Shown: positions 1 to 5,455 of the stretch, in pieces
Position numbering within the stretch: position 1 is the stretch's first letter
Layout: the number at the start of each line of letters is the position of its first letter
Assembly (NCBI GenBank): GCA_051745935.1
Contig: JBNJEM010000348.1
Coordinates: forward strand, 1-8,199
DNA length: 8,199 nt
Direction: 5' to 3'
Source of the DNA: JBNJEM01 sp051745935
GTDB lineage: Bacteria; Planctomycetota; Planctomycetia; Pirellulales; Pirellulaceae
Position numbers and translations under genes: made by a program
The notes under the pieces: model-generated
Told to the model about the DNA's origin: nothing
The model's database searches: none
Seen by the model: only the letters and a program-made list of their open reading frames with translations

Positions 1-1822
1 CTTTGGCTGTTATGTCAGCGGTCAATGGGCGACATGGTTTCCGCGACTGCGTCCTCTGTTGCCATCCGCCGTTTCCGAAACCGCGTGGGACGTGGCGGGC
101 CCCATCGATGCGGAATTGACATTGCGAATGACGAGGCAGAGCATTGCCATCGAAGAAGGTTCCCTGGCCGGCAATCCGTTCACGCTGGACTCGCCCCGTT
201 TACGGATTGACGAACCCGCGATTGGATTCGAGGTGAAGGGCCGTTGGGACTTTTCCGACCACCGCTGGCGCGTGCCGGAACTGATCTTTCAGACCCAAGC
301 AATGGCTTTCCGCGTCAGCGACTTGCGAATTAATCGAGGCAGCGGGAACACTCGCACGACCGGCGAAGTTACGTTCCGCGCCGACCTGGATCGGCTCCAC
401 GAAACTTGGCACGTACCGGGCAAACAGCGCGATTGGAAATTATCCGGTTCGGTGGAGGGCCAGATATCACTTGTTCAGCCGGACGACACGGCCCAAGCGG
501 TATGGCGCGTGGATCTGGTCGGACTGGAACTGGACCGCCGTCAGCTCACCGCCCCCGCCGACAACGTCATGCCGGCAATGAACAGTACGTCTTGGGTCAC
601 GGTTTGGCGCGAACCCGTCCTGAATCTCAGCGGCTCGGGGCAATGCAAGTTGTCCTCGAAGACCGTTCTGTTGGATCGCTTCAAACTGAAATCGCCCGAC
701 AAGCTCCAACTCTCCATGCAGGGCAGCGTGACCGAGCCAACCGGAGCCTGCGTGGTCGATCTACGAGGTCAAGCAACCTATGATTTGGCCTCGCTGCTGG
801 AACATTGGGCACCGCAATGGACGGAGGTCGTCCGGTGGAGCGGCCACGACACGCAACCATTCTCTTTGCACGGCCCCTTGTTTCACGTCCCTCCAGCTCA
901 CGCGAGCTCCGGCGAATATCCCGTGGCAACGGCGTCCACGGTTGGCATGATTCCGGCGGAATTGCATGGCCAGTGCGGATTGAGCTGGCAGTCCGCGAAT
1001 GTCTTTGGACTCCGCGTCGGAGCGGGGGATGCGAGCGCCCGGCTGGAGAGAGGCACCATGCAGTTGGGCGTGGTGGAAACGCCGCTAAGTGGCGGAAAGA
1101 TGCGGATTCAATCAGCGATTCACTTCAACCATCACCCACCCGCGATTTCGCTCGCGCCGGGCCAAGTGTTGACCGACGTGCGAATCACCACCGAGATGTG
1201 TGATCAATGGTTGAAATACGTTGCTCCCGCCGTCGCCGCCGCGACCCGGGCGGAAGGCCAATTCTCGTTGTCACTGGAGCAAACCACGATCCCCCTGCGA
1301 GAGCCGACCGCCGCCCATGTGGCGGGAACACTCGAAGTGCATGCGGCCCGCGTCGGGCCCGGCCCCCTGGCGCGAGAACTCATCCTGCTCGCCAACAACG
1401 TCCGCTCGCTGCTGCAGCTTGATCTCAAGGATTTCAGTCGGATTGGCCGGGACACCTGGATCCGTTTTCCCCAACAACAAACGAAATGCCACGTCGGCAA
1501 TGAACGGGTATATCACGACCAGCTTCAAATGGAAGTGGGGAAGGTTAGCATGTACACCCACGGCAGCGTCGGGTTCGACCAATCCGTGTCCCTCACGGTC
1601 CAGATTCCGGTACAAGATCAATGGATTTCCAGTAACCCACAGCTCGCCGCGCTCCGGGGACATGTCATCCAGGTTCCGATCCGAGGCACGCTGAGCGACC
1701 CCCGGGTTGACCAGCGTGCGTTGGAACGGCTGGCAGCCGACACATTACGCCAGGCTACGGGACGCCTCATCGAAAATGAACTCAACAACGCCCTCCAACG
1801 CCTCATGGAATCCGGCCGGTAG
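1..1822 (+). CDS. AsmA/TamB-like large envelope protein, C-terminal part (5' end outside window)
   Basis: The frame is open from the first complete codon (position 2) to the TAG at 1820-1822, giving 606 residues with no start needed inside the window, so this is the 3' part of a longer gene. An internal TTG at 59 is unlikely to be the real start because the frame continues upstream of it. The visible part is rich in short beta-strand-like stretches alternating hydrophobic and polar residues, with no membrane segment and no catalytic motif. Near the C-terminus (about residues 555-570 of the visible part) is a VPIRGTLSDPRVD stretch, followed by an amphipathic helical tail (about 570-606). This pattern is typical of the ends of AsmA/AsmA_2/YhdP/TamB-like proteins, which form long beta-groove structures linked to lipid or outer-membrane homeostasis. 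An N-terminal membrane anchor would be expected outside the window. The family call rests on overall style and the C-terminal motif. The exact subfamily and substrate cannot be read. Confidence 0.72.
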   Translation, partial: FGCYVSGQWATWFPRLRPLLPSAVSETAWDVAGPIDAELTLRMTRQSIAIEEGSLAGNPFTLDSPRLRIDEPAIGFEVKGRWDFSDHRWRVPELIFQTQAMAFRVSDLRINRGSGNTRTTGEVTFRADLDRLHETWHVPGKQRDWKLSGSVEGQISLVQPDDTAQAVWRVDLVGLELDRRQLTAPADNVMPAMNSTSWVTVWREPVLNLSGSGQCKLSSKTVLLDRFKLKSPDKLQLSMQGSVTEPTGACVVDLRGQATYDLASLLEHWAPQWTEVVRWSGHDTQPFSLHGPLFHVPPAHASSGEYPVATASTVGMIPAELHGQCGLSWQSANVFGLRVGAGDASARLERGTMQLGVVETPLSGGKMRIQSAIHFNHHPPAISLAPGQVLTDVRITTEMCDQWLKYVAPAVAAATRAEGQFSLSLEQTTIPLREPTAAHVAGTLEVHAARVGPGPLARELILLANNVRSLLQLDLKDFSRIGRDTWIRFPQQQTKCHVGNERVYHDQLQMEVGKVSMYTHGSVGFDQSVSLTVQIPVQDQWISSNPQLAALRGHVIQVPIRGTLSDPRVDQRALERLAADTLRQATGRLIENELNNALQRLMESGR

Positions 1823-1852
1823 CTTCGCGGCGTTATCGCCCGCTCAAGAGCC

Positions 1853-1955
1853 TTATACCGGTCGCGGATGACTGTCTTCGCCGCGAGTCCGACCAACGGG
1901 AGGACGGCTTGCGTCGGGCAGCTTTCCACCCGGAAAAATCCAACCGCCTGAAATA
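1853..1955. repeat. 103-bp direct repeat, copy 1
   Basis: This sequence recurs at 4745-4847 in the same orientation, with 101 of 103 bases identical and no gaps; the differences are G1874/T4766 and T1878/C4770. It lies 31 bp after the AsmA-like stop codon. Inside it are two possible hairpins. One pairs 1887-1896 with 1909-1919 (10 pairs including one G-T, C1912 bulged, 12-nt loop). The other is TTTCC/GGAAA at 1923-1927 and 1932-1936 with loop ACCC. It is probably a member of a dispersed intergenic repeat family. No transposase or target-site duplication is visible. Confidence 0.93.
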
Positions 1956-2039
1956 CAACAAACCCATTCAAGTGTGCTACCACCAAAGCAGCTTTGAAGC
2001 GGCAATCAGGTTTTGTCGCGGGCTGCCAGACTCTCATGC

Positions 2040-2043
2040 GAGG
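2040..2043 (+). promoter_or_regulatory. Shine-Dalgarno-like GAGG deciding the hydrolase start
   Basis: GAGG ends 9 nt before the ATG at 2053. This favours that ATG over an upstream in-frame start at 1909, which would add 48 residues encoded by the 103-bp repeat and spacer and unrelated to the metallo-beta-lactamase fold. Confidence 0.5.
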
Positions 2044-2052
2044 TCCCGCTCG

Positions 2053-2796
2053 ATGAAGATCGTACTGTTGGGCACCACGGGCTACCATCCCACGGACTCC
2101 AGACACACGCCCTGCATGATGCTTCCCGAATGCGGCGTGTTGCTGGATGCCGGGACGGCCATGTATCGGGTGCCTGAATATCTCACCACGCCGGCACTCG
2201 ACATTTTCTTGACCCACGCGCACCTGGACCACGTGGTCGGACTCACCTTTCTTTTCGACATCCTTTACCAGGCACCGGTTGAACACGTACGGGTCCATGG
2301 CGAGACAAGGAAACTTTCGGCCTTGCGGCGGCACTTATTCAGCGAAACGCTCTTCCCCGCCGCCCCCCCCATCGACTGGCGCCCCCTGGCCGCCAGTCCG
2401 TTGACGCTGGCGGACCAACTCGTGCTTACTCATTTTCCGCTGCGGCATCCCGGCGGCTCGCTGGGGTACCGCTTGGACTGGCCCGATCGCTCGCTGGCCT
2501 ATATCACCGACACCACGGCTCGTCCCGACGCCGACTACATGGAGCGTGTTCGAGGGGTCGACCTCCTGATTCATGAATGCTACTTCCCCGATGGTTGGGA
2601 ACAGAAGGCCACCTTGACTGGACACAGTTGCCTTTCGCCCGTGGCCAAGCTGGCTCGCGCCGCTAACGTGGGCCGCCTGGTGCTCGTCCATGTTAATCCG
2701 CTGGTCAAAAACGACAATGACATCGGACTGGAAACCGCCCGCTCAATCTTTCCGCGCACCGACATCGGGATCGACCGCCTGGAATTGGAGTTTTAA
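2053..2796 (+). CDS. RNase Z-like metallo-beta-lactamase-fold hydrolase
   Basis: A 247-residue metal-dependent hydrolase, probably cytoplasmic since no signal peptide is visible. It starts directly with the first strand of the fold (MKIVLLGTTGYHP). Metal-site residues are readable in order: HxHxDH at 55-60 (H55, H57, D59, H60), H132 in a HPGGSLGYR stretch, D153 in ITDTT, H174 in LIHECYF, H191 in TGHS and H213 in VHVNP. The HxHxDH plus the H...SxGYR pattern points to the RNase Z/ELAC-like branch rather than beta-lactamases or glyoxalase II. At 247 residues it is shorter than typical bacterial RNase Z (about 300), and I see no long flexible arm, so I do not call it rnz. The substrate (tRNA 3' end, cyclic nucleotide or other phosphodiester) is unknown. 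The frame is open back to 1909, but those codons are repeat and spacer. The next gene starts 236 bp downstream on the same strand. The fold is near certain; the exact activity is open. Confidence 0.9.
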   Translation: MKIVLLGTTGYHPTDSRHTPCMMLPECGVLLDAGTAMYRVPEYLTTPALDIFLTHAHLDHVVGLTFLFDILYQAPVEHVRVHGETRKLSALRRHLFSETLFPAAPPIDWRPLAASPLTLADQLVLTHFPLRHPGGSLGYRLDWPDRSLAYITDTTARPDADYMERVRGVDLLIHECYFPDGWEQKATLTGHSCLSPVAKLARAANVGRLVLVHVNPLVKNDNDIGLETARSIFPRTDIGIDRLELEF

Positions 2797-3032
2797 CCAC
2801 GGGAAATCGAAAACACCTTACGGAAGTTTGCAATCATGCAATAGAATAGACCATGGTTTAATCGATTGGCGGCGATGGACGGGCGCCTTTCCAAGCTGGT
2901 GCCGGTTATCAGGGAGGATCACTGGGTTTCGCTGGATTCTCCGCTGTCCCGGCCAAAAGCTGGGGGGCATGCCAGTGCTCGCCAATCAGGGTGTGGAGCA
3001 AGCCAAAGGGGATCGACAACGAAGGGGTATAC
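2797..3032. other. Gap between hydrolase and ABC-class ATPase
   Basis: These 236 bp contain no convincing gene. Overlapping frames here have no recognisable domain and run into the ATPase in the wrong frame. The spacing suggests the ATPase may have its own promoter. I could not find a well-spaced -35/-10 pair, a clear hairpin terminator with a T tract, or a known riboswitch. Confidence 0.5.
3022..3027 (+). promoter_or_regulatory. Purine-rich AAGGGG ribosome binding site for the ATPase
   Basis: AAGGGG ends 5 nt before ATG 3033. It supports this start over the in-frame GTG at 2991, which would add 14 residues that look unlike the family's N-terminus and has only a weak CAGG close upstream. Confidence 0.45.
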
Positions 3033-4763
3033 ATGCAGTCTTCGAAGGCTTTGCGAAACGAACTGTTGCGGATCGACGGTCGAGGTTACAAGGCCTACAA
3101 GGACATTCGAGGCAGCTACGAGTTTCCGGACTTCACGCTGCACATCGACTATGTCCAGGGGGATCCCTTCGCGGCGCCCAGCAGAATTCGGACCCAGGTC
3201 GACCAGCGGCGGGCCGGCTTCCCGTCCGACTGCTACCACAACAAGAGCCGAGAGGTGGCGCTGCGTGACTATCTAACGCGAACGTTCCACCTTGCCGCGG
3301 CCAAGGCGGCCAGAGGCGACCGTGGCAGCGGCAAAAGCGGCACGATCCAAATCGACCGCCCACGGCAGGAAATCTTGGAACGAAGTTCGATTGTGATCAA
3401 CGAGCGCTACGTGGAGGCTCGCTTCCGCGTGGGGCTTCCAGCCTTTGGTCGCAAGATCGCCGGCGCGCAGGCGGCGGAGATGTTCATGGAGGAAATTCCC
3501 CGGATTGTAAAACAGTCGTTATTCCACCCGTCGCTCGATGCGAATCAATTAGACGCGCACATCAAGACGGCGGAGGACGCCGACAGCTTACGGCGACAGC
3601 TGAAAGACCAACACCTTGTGGCGTTCATTGCCAACGGCGCCGTTCTGCCTCGAGCCAGCGGTGTGGACCCCAGGCCACTGGCATCCGAACAGGCCGTTGC
3701 GTTTCGATCCCCCGCCGAATTGGAGACAGCCTTCACCCTGCCAAACAAAGGTGAAATCCGGGGGCTGGGCATTCCGGAAGGCATCTTCCTGGTTGTCGGC
3801 GGCGGCTACCACGGCAAATCCACTTTGCTTGACGCCGTGGAACAGGGCATCTACAACCATATTCCCGGCGACGGTAGAGAATATGTGGCAACGAACCCGA
3901 ATGCGGTCAGGATCAGAGCGGAGGATGGACGTAGAATCGAACAAGTTCGCATTACGCCGTTCATCGCCAATCTCCCCTTCGGGAAGGATACGGACGCGTT
4001 TTCCAGCGAGGATGCGAGCGGGAGCACGTCCCAGGCCGCCAACATCATGGAAGCGCTCGAAGTCGGTGCCCAAGTGCTCACCATCGACGAAGATACCTCC
4101 GCGACGAACTTCATGATCCGCGATCACCGCATGCAGGAACTCGTCGCCAAGGATCGAGAACCCATCACCCCCTTCATCGACAAAGTCCGGCAAATCCATC
4201 GCGACCACGGCGTATCCACGATACTGGTAATCGGCGGATCCGGCGATTACTTCGATGTCGCGGACCGAGTGATTTGCATGTACAATTACTTGCCTCAAGA
4301 CGTCACGCGACAGGCTCAAGAAATCACGCAAAAGTACAAAGCCCAGCGGCGGCCCGAAGGCGGCGTCGAATTCGGAACCGTGAGTCAACGCGTGCCACGC
4401 CCCGCCGGATTCGAACTCTGGAAGGGCAACAAGCCGGCCAAAATCAAGCCGCACGGCCTCACGCAAATCGCTTTCGGCCGGCACACCATCGATCTCGCCG
4501 CCGTGGAACAACTGGTCGATACCAGCCAGACCCGAGCCATTGGGGACGCGATCCGATATGCTCTGAAATACATCGAGCGAGGCGCTACGCTCCGGGAAAC
4601 CGTCGAACAGGTTCTGGAGGACATGGAAACCAAAGGGCTCGACGTGCTGGCCGGTAAACCAACCGGCGACTACGCCCGTTTCAGAACGTTCGAACTAGCC
4701 GCCGCCATTAATCGCTTGCGAACCCTCCGCGTCACCGTGAAGGATTATACCGGTCGCGGATGA
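3033..4763 (+). CDS. Predicted ABC-class ATPase (COG3044 / PF09818 family)
   Basis: A 576-residue, probably cytoplasmic P-loop ATPase with no membrane segment. Family marks from the N-terminus: IDGRGYKAYKDIRGSYEF (about 14-31) and HIDYVQGDPFAAPSRIR (about 37-53); Walker A GGGYHGKST at 256-264 (K262, S263); a signature-like ASGSTSQA at 328-335; Walker B VLTIDEDTSATN at 348-359 (D352, E353); GGSGDYFDVADRV at 401-413, where the switch region of ABC ATPases would lie; and DYARFRTFELAAAINRLRTL near the C-terminus (547-566). These match, from memory, the 'predicted ATPase of the ABC class' family, whose structurally studied member is the trypanosome RNA-editing factor MRB1590. The role of bacterial members is not established. 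It is soluble and has no permease partner, so it is not a transporter subunit. ATG 3033 is chosen over GTG 2991 because of the AAGGGG site and family start. The last five codons (YTGRG) and the TGA lie inside the 103-bp repeat copy 2, so the tail is probably repeat-derived. Confidence 0.93.
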   Translation: MQSSKALRNELLRIDGRGYKAYKDIRGSYEFPDFTLHIDYVQGDPFAAPSRIRTQVDQRRAGFPSDCYHNKSREVALRDYLTRTFHLAAAKAARGDRGSGKSGTIQIDRPRQEILERSSIVINERYVEARFRVGLPAFGRKIAGAQAAEMFMEEIPRIVKQSLFHPSLDANQLDAHIKTAEDADSLRRQLKDQHLVAFIANGAVLPRASGVDPRPLASEQAVAFRSPAELETAFTLPNKGEIRGLGIPEGIFLVVGGGYHGKSTLLDAVEQGIYNHIPGDGREYVATNPNAVRIRAEDGRRIEQVRITPFIANLPFGKDTDAFSSEDASGSTSQAANIMEALEVGAQVLTIDEDTSATNFMIRDHRMQELVAKDREPITPFIDKVRQIHRDHGVSTILVIGGSGDYFDVADRVICMYNYLPQDVTRQAQEITQKYKAQRRPEGGVEFGTVSQRVPRPAGFELWKGNKPAKIKPHGLTQIAFGRHTIDLAAVEQLVDTSQTRAIGDAIRYALKYIERGATLRETVEQVLEDMETKGLDVLAGKPTGDYARFRTFELAAAINRLRTLRVTVKDYTGRG

Positions 4764-4847
4764 CTTTCTCCGCCGCGAGTCCGACCAACGGGAGGACGGC
4801 TTGCGTCGGGCAGCTTTCCACCCGGAAAAATCCAACCGCCTGAAATA
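4745..4847. repeat. 103-bp direct repeat, copy 2, overlapping the ATPase 3' end
   Basis: 101/103 identical to 1853-1955 in the same orientation. Its first 19 bases lie inside the ATPase gene and supply the last five codons and TGA stop (4761-4763); the rest is non-coding. The internal hairpins of copy 1 are conserved because neither difference falls in them. Similarity ends abruptly at both sides. The two copies start 2,892 bp apart and bracket the hydrolase and ATPase genes. Confidence 0.93.
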
Positions 4848-4879
4848 TATACCGCTGCCGGGCAACCGTAACACCATCC

Positions 4880-4891
4880 GCGAACGTTCGC
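4880..4891. repeat. 12-bp perfect palindrome GCGAACGTTCGC
   Basis: The sequence equals its own reverse complement, and flanking bases do not extend it. It could be a binding site for a dimeric regulator or part of a repeat family. It is not a LexA box of the GAAC-N4-GTTC type, because the half-sites are adjacent with no spacer. Confidence 0.5.
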
Positions 4892-4967
4892 ACTTCCGTT
4901 GCACATGTTGAAGCAGGGCGTTTCAAGCTGAAAATGCCACGAGCTTGTCCTGTTGGTCCGTTACGTT

Positions 4968-4987
4968 CCACGCCCCCCACGGCGTGG
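4968..4987. repeat. Hairpin, 7-bp stem CCACGCC/GGCGTGG
   Basis: Arms 4968-4974 and 4981-4987 are perfectly complementary, with loop CCCCAC. No T tract follows on either strand, so it does not look like a standard intrinsic terminator. Confidence 0.5.
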
Positions 4988-5033
4988 CGGGTCCGACCGG
5001 GCTGTAGCGGCGAGCGTGAACCACGGCGGGACC

Positions 5034-5056
5034 AGCCCGCGGGATTCACGCGGGCT
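5034..5056. repeat. Hairpin, 8-bp stem AGCCCGCG/CGCGGGCT
   Basis: Arms 5034-5041 and 5049-5056 are perfectly complementary, with a 7-nt loop GGATTCA. No T tract follows. It is very GC-rich and would be stable as RNA. Confidence 0.55.
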
Positions 5057-5195
5057 CCTGTGTCCAGTCCGCGTGGCGGCACCCCTGAACAGCTACCCCC
5101 GGACGAACTTCGGCACCGCTGGCGGATGAGTTCGGTTGCGGTGGGTGGGAGCGTTTCCACCAAGCCTCCAGTAGGACAGCGCCACTTCGATACTT

Positions 5196-5220
5196 CCCCA
5201 TCGGCCCTGTGCCGGTGGGG
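5196..5220. repeat. Strong hairpin, 10-bp stem with 5-nt loop
   Basis: CCCCATCGGC (5196-5205) pairs with GCCGGTGGGG (5211-5220), all ten pairs formed with one G-T wobble, loop CCTGT. The downstream bases CTAAGACTTT do not make a T tract, so terminator function is doubtful. It is the first of four hairpins within 215 bp upstream of the 5456 gene. Confidence 0.65.
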
Positions 5221-5239
5221 CTAAGACTTTCTACCGTAA

Positions 5240-5269
5240 CACTTTGCGTTCATGGGTCGAACGAAAGTG
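5240..5269. repeat. Hairpin, 11 pairs with one bulge
   Basis: The arm 5240-5251 (CACTTTGCGTTC) pairs with 5259-5269 (GAACGAAAGTG), leaving G5246 bulged and a 7-nt loop ATGGGTC. It is not GC-dominated, so such a stem is less likely to be a composition effect. Confidence 0.6.
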
Positions 5270-5283
5270 GCACTGTCGAACCA

Positions 5284-5314
5284 GGGACCACCAAAGAATC
5301 TCTGGAAAAGTCCC
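5284..5314. repeat. Weaker two-part hairpin
   Basis: GGGAC (5284-5288) pairs with GTCCC (5310-5314), and inside it CCA (5291-5293) can pair with TGG (5303-5305). On its own this could be chance. It is listed because it lies between two better hairpins. Confidence 0.3.
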
Positions 5315-5360
5315 CGTCGTCTGTACGGATTCTCACCGCTCACGACACTATTGGATTGAG

Positions 5361-5410
5361 CGCGGGCCTCACTGCCGGTCTCGAACGCGAGTACTGATGT
5401 CTCGCCCGCG
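5361..5410. repeat. 7-bp stem CGCGGGC/GCCCGCG enclosing an inner hairpin
   Basis: Arms 5361-5367 and 5404-5410 are perfectly complementary and enclose an inner CTCG-AACG-CGAG hairpin (5380-5391). The structure ends 45 nt before the ATG at 5456 and leaves the purine-rich AGAGAG (5441-5446) free. Confidence 0.45.
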
Positions 5411-5455
5411 AAGCCATTTCCAAAACAGTCACTTGAAACAAGAGAGACAGAATCG

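Larger units (their letters stand above)
4848..5455. other. Palindrome-rich intergenic region / possible structured leader
   Basis: About 600 bp without a supportable gene. Frames on both strands are open for 90-140 codons but overlap each other, run through the repeat, are rich in R, G, P and S, and have no recognisable domain. The region instead contains a 12-bp perfect palindrome at 4880-4891 and hairpins at 4968-4987, 5034-5056, 5196-5220, 5240-5269, 5284-5314 and 5361-5410. It must carry the promoter for the gene at 5456 if that gene is transcribed separately, but I cannot place one with confidence. Confidence 0.6.

Noticed and set aside
1909..2052. In-frame upstream extension of the hydrolase by 48 residues from 1909
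   Set aside because: The extra codons come from the 103-bp repeat and spacer, the start codon there is TTG, and the ATG at 2053 has its own GAGG site and matches the start of the fold.
1618..2334. Minus-strand open frame of 238 codons across the repeat and hydrolase
   Set aside because: It overlaps two well-supported + strand genes and the repeat, and has no recognisable domain.
2828..2847. TTGCAA ... TAGAAT as a promoter for the ATPase
   Set aside because: The spacer is only 8 bp, far from the usual 16-18.
2991..3032. GTG at 2991 as start of the ABC-class ATPase
   Set aside because: It would add 14 residues without family resemblance; ATG 3033 has AAGGGG at 5 nt spacing and fits the family N-terminus.
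3588..4511. Minus-strand open frame of 307 codons opposite the ATPase
   Set aside because: It is the mirror of a strongly conserved gene in GC-rich DNA, a common artefact.
4880..4891. LexA operator
   Set aside because: The GAAC and GTTC half-sites are adjacent instead of separated by four bases.
4732..5163. Minus-strand open frame of 143 codons sharing a 30-odd residue segment with the one at 1618-2334
   Set aside because: The shared segment is simply the translated 103-bp repeat; both base differences between copies change amino acids, and the rest is low-complexity R/G/S/P sequence.
5196..5220. Intrinsic terminator
   Set aside because: The stem is strong, but no T tract follows on the + strand and none on the minus strand.
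4934..5224. Plus-strand open frame of 96 codons in the intergenic region
   Set aside because: It runs through several hairpins, has no domain and no clear ribosome site, and looks like a composition artefact.
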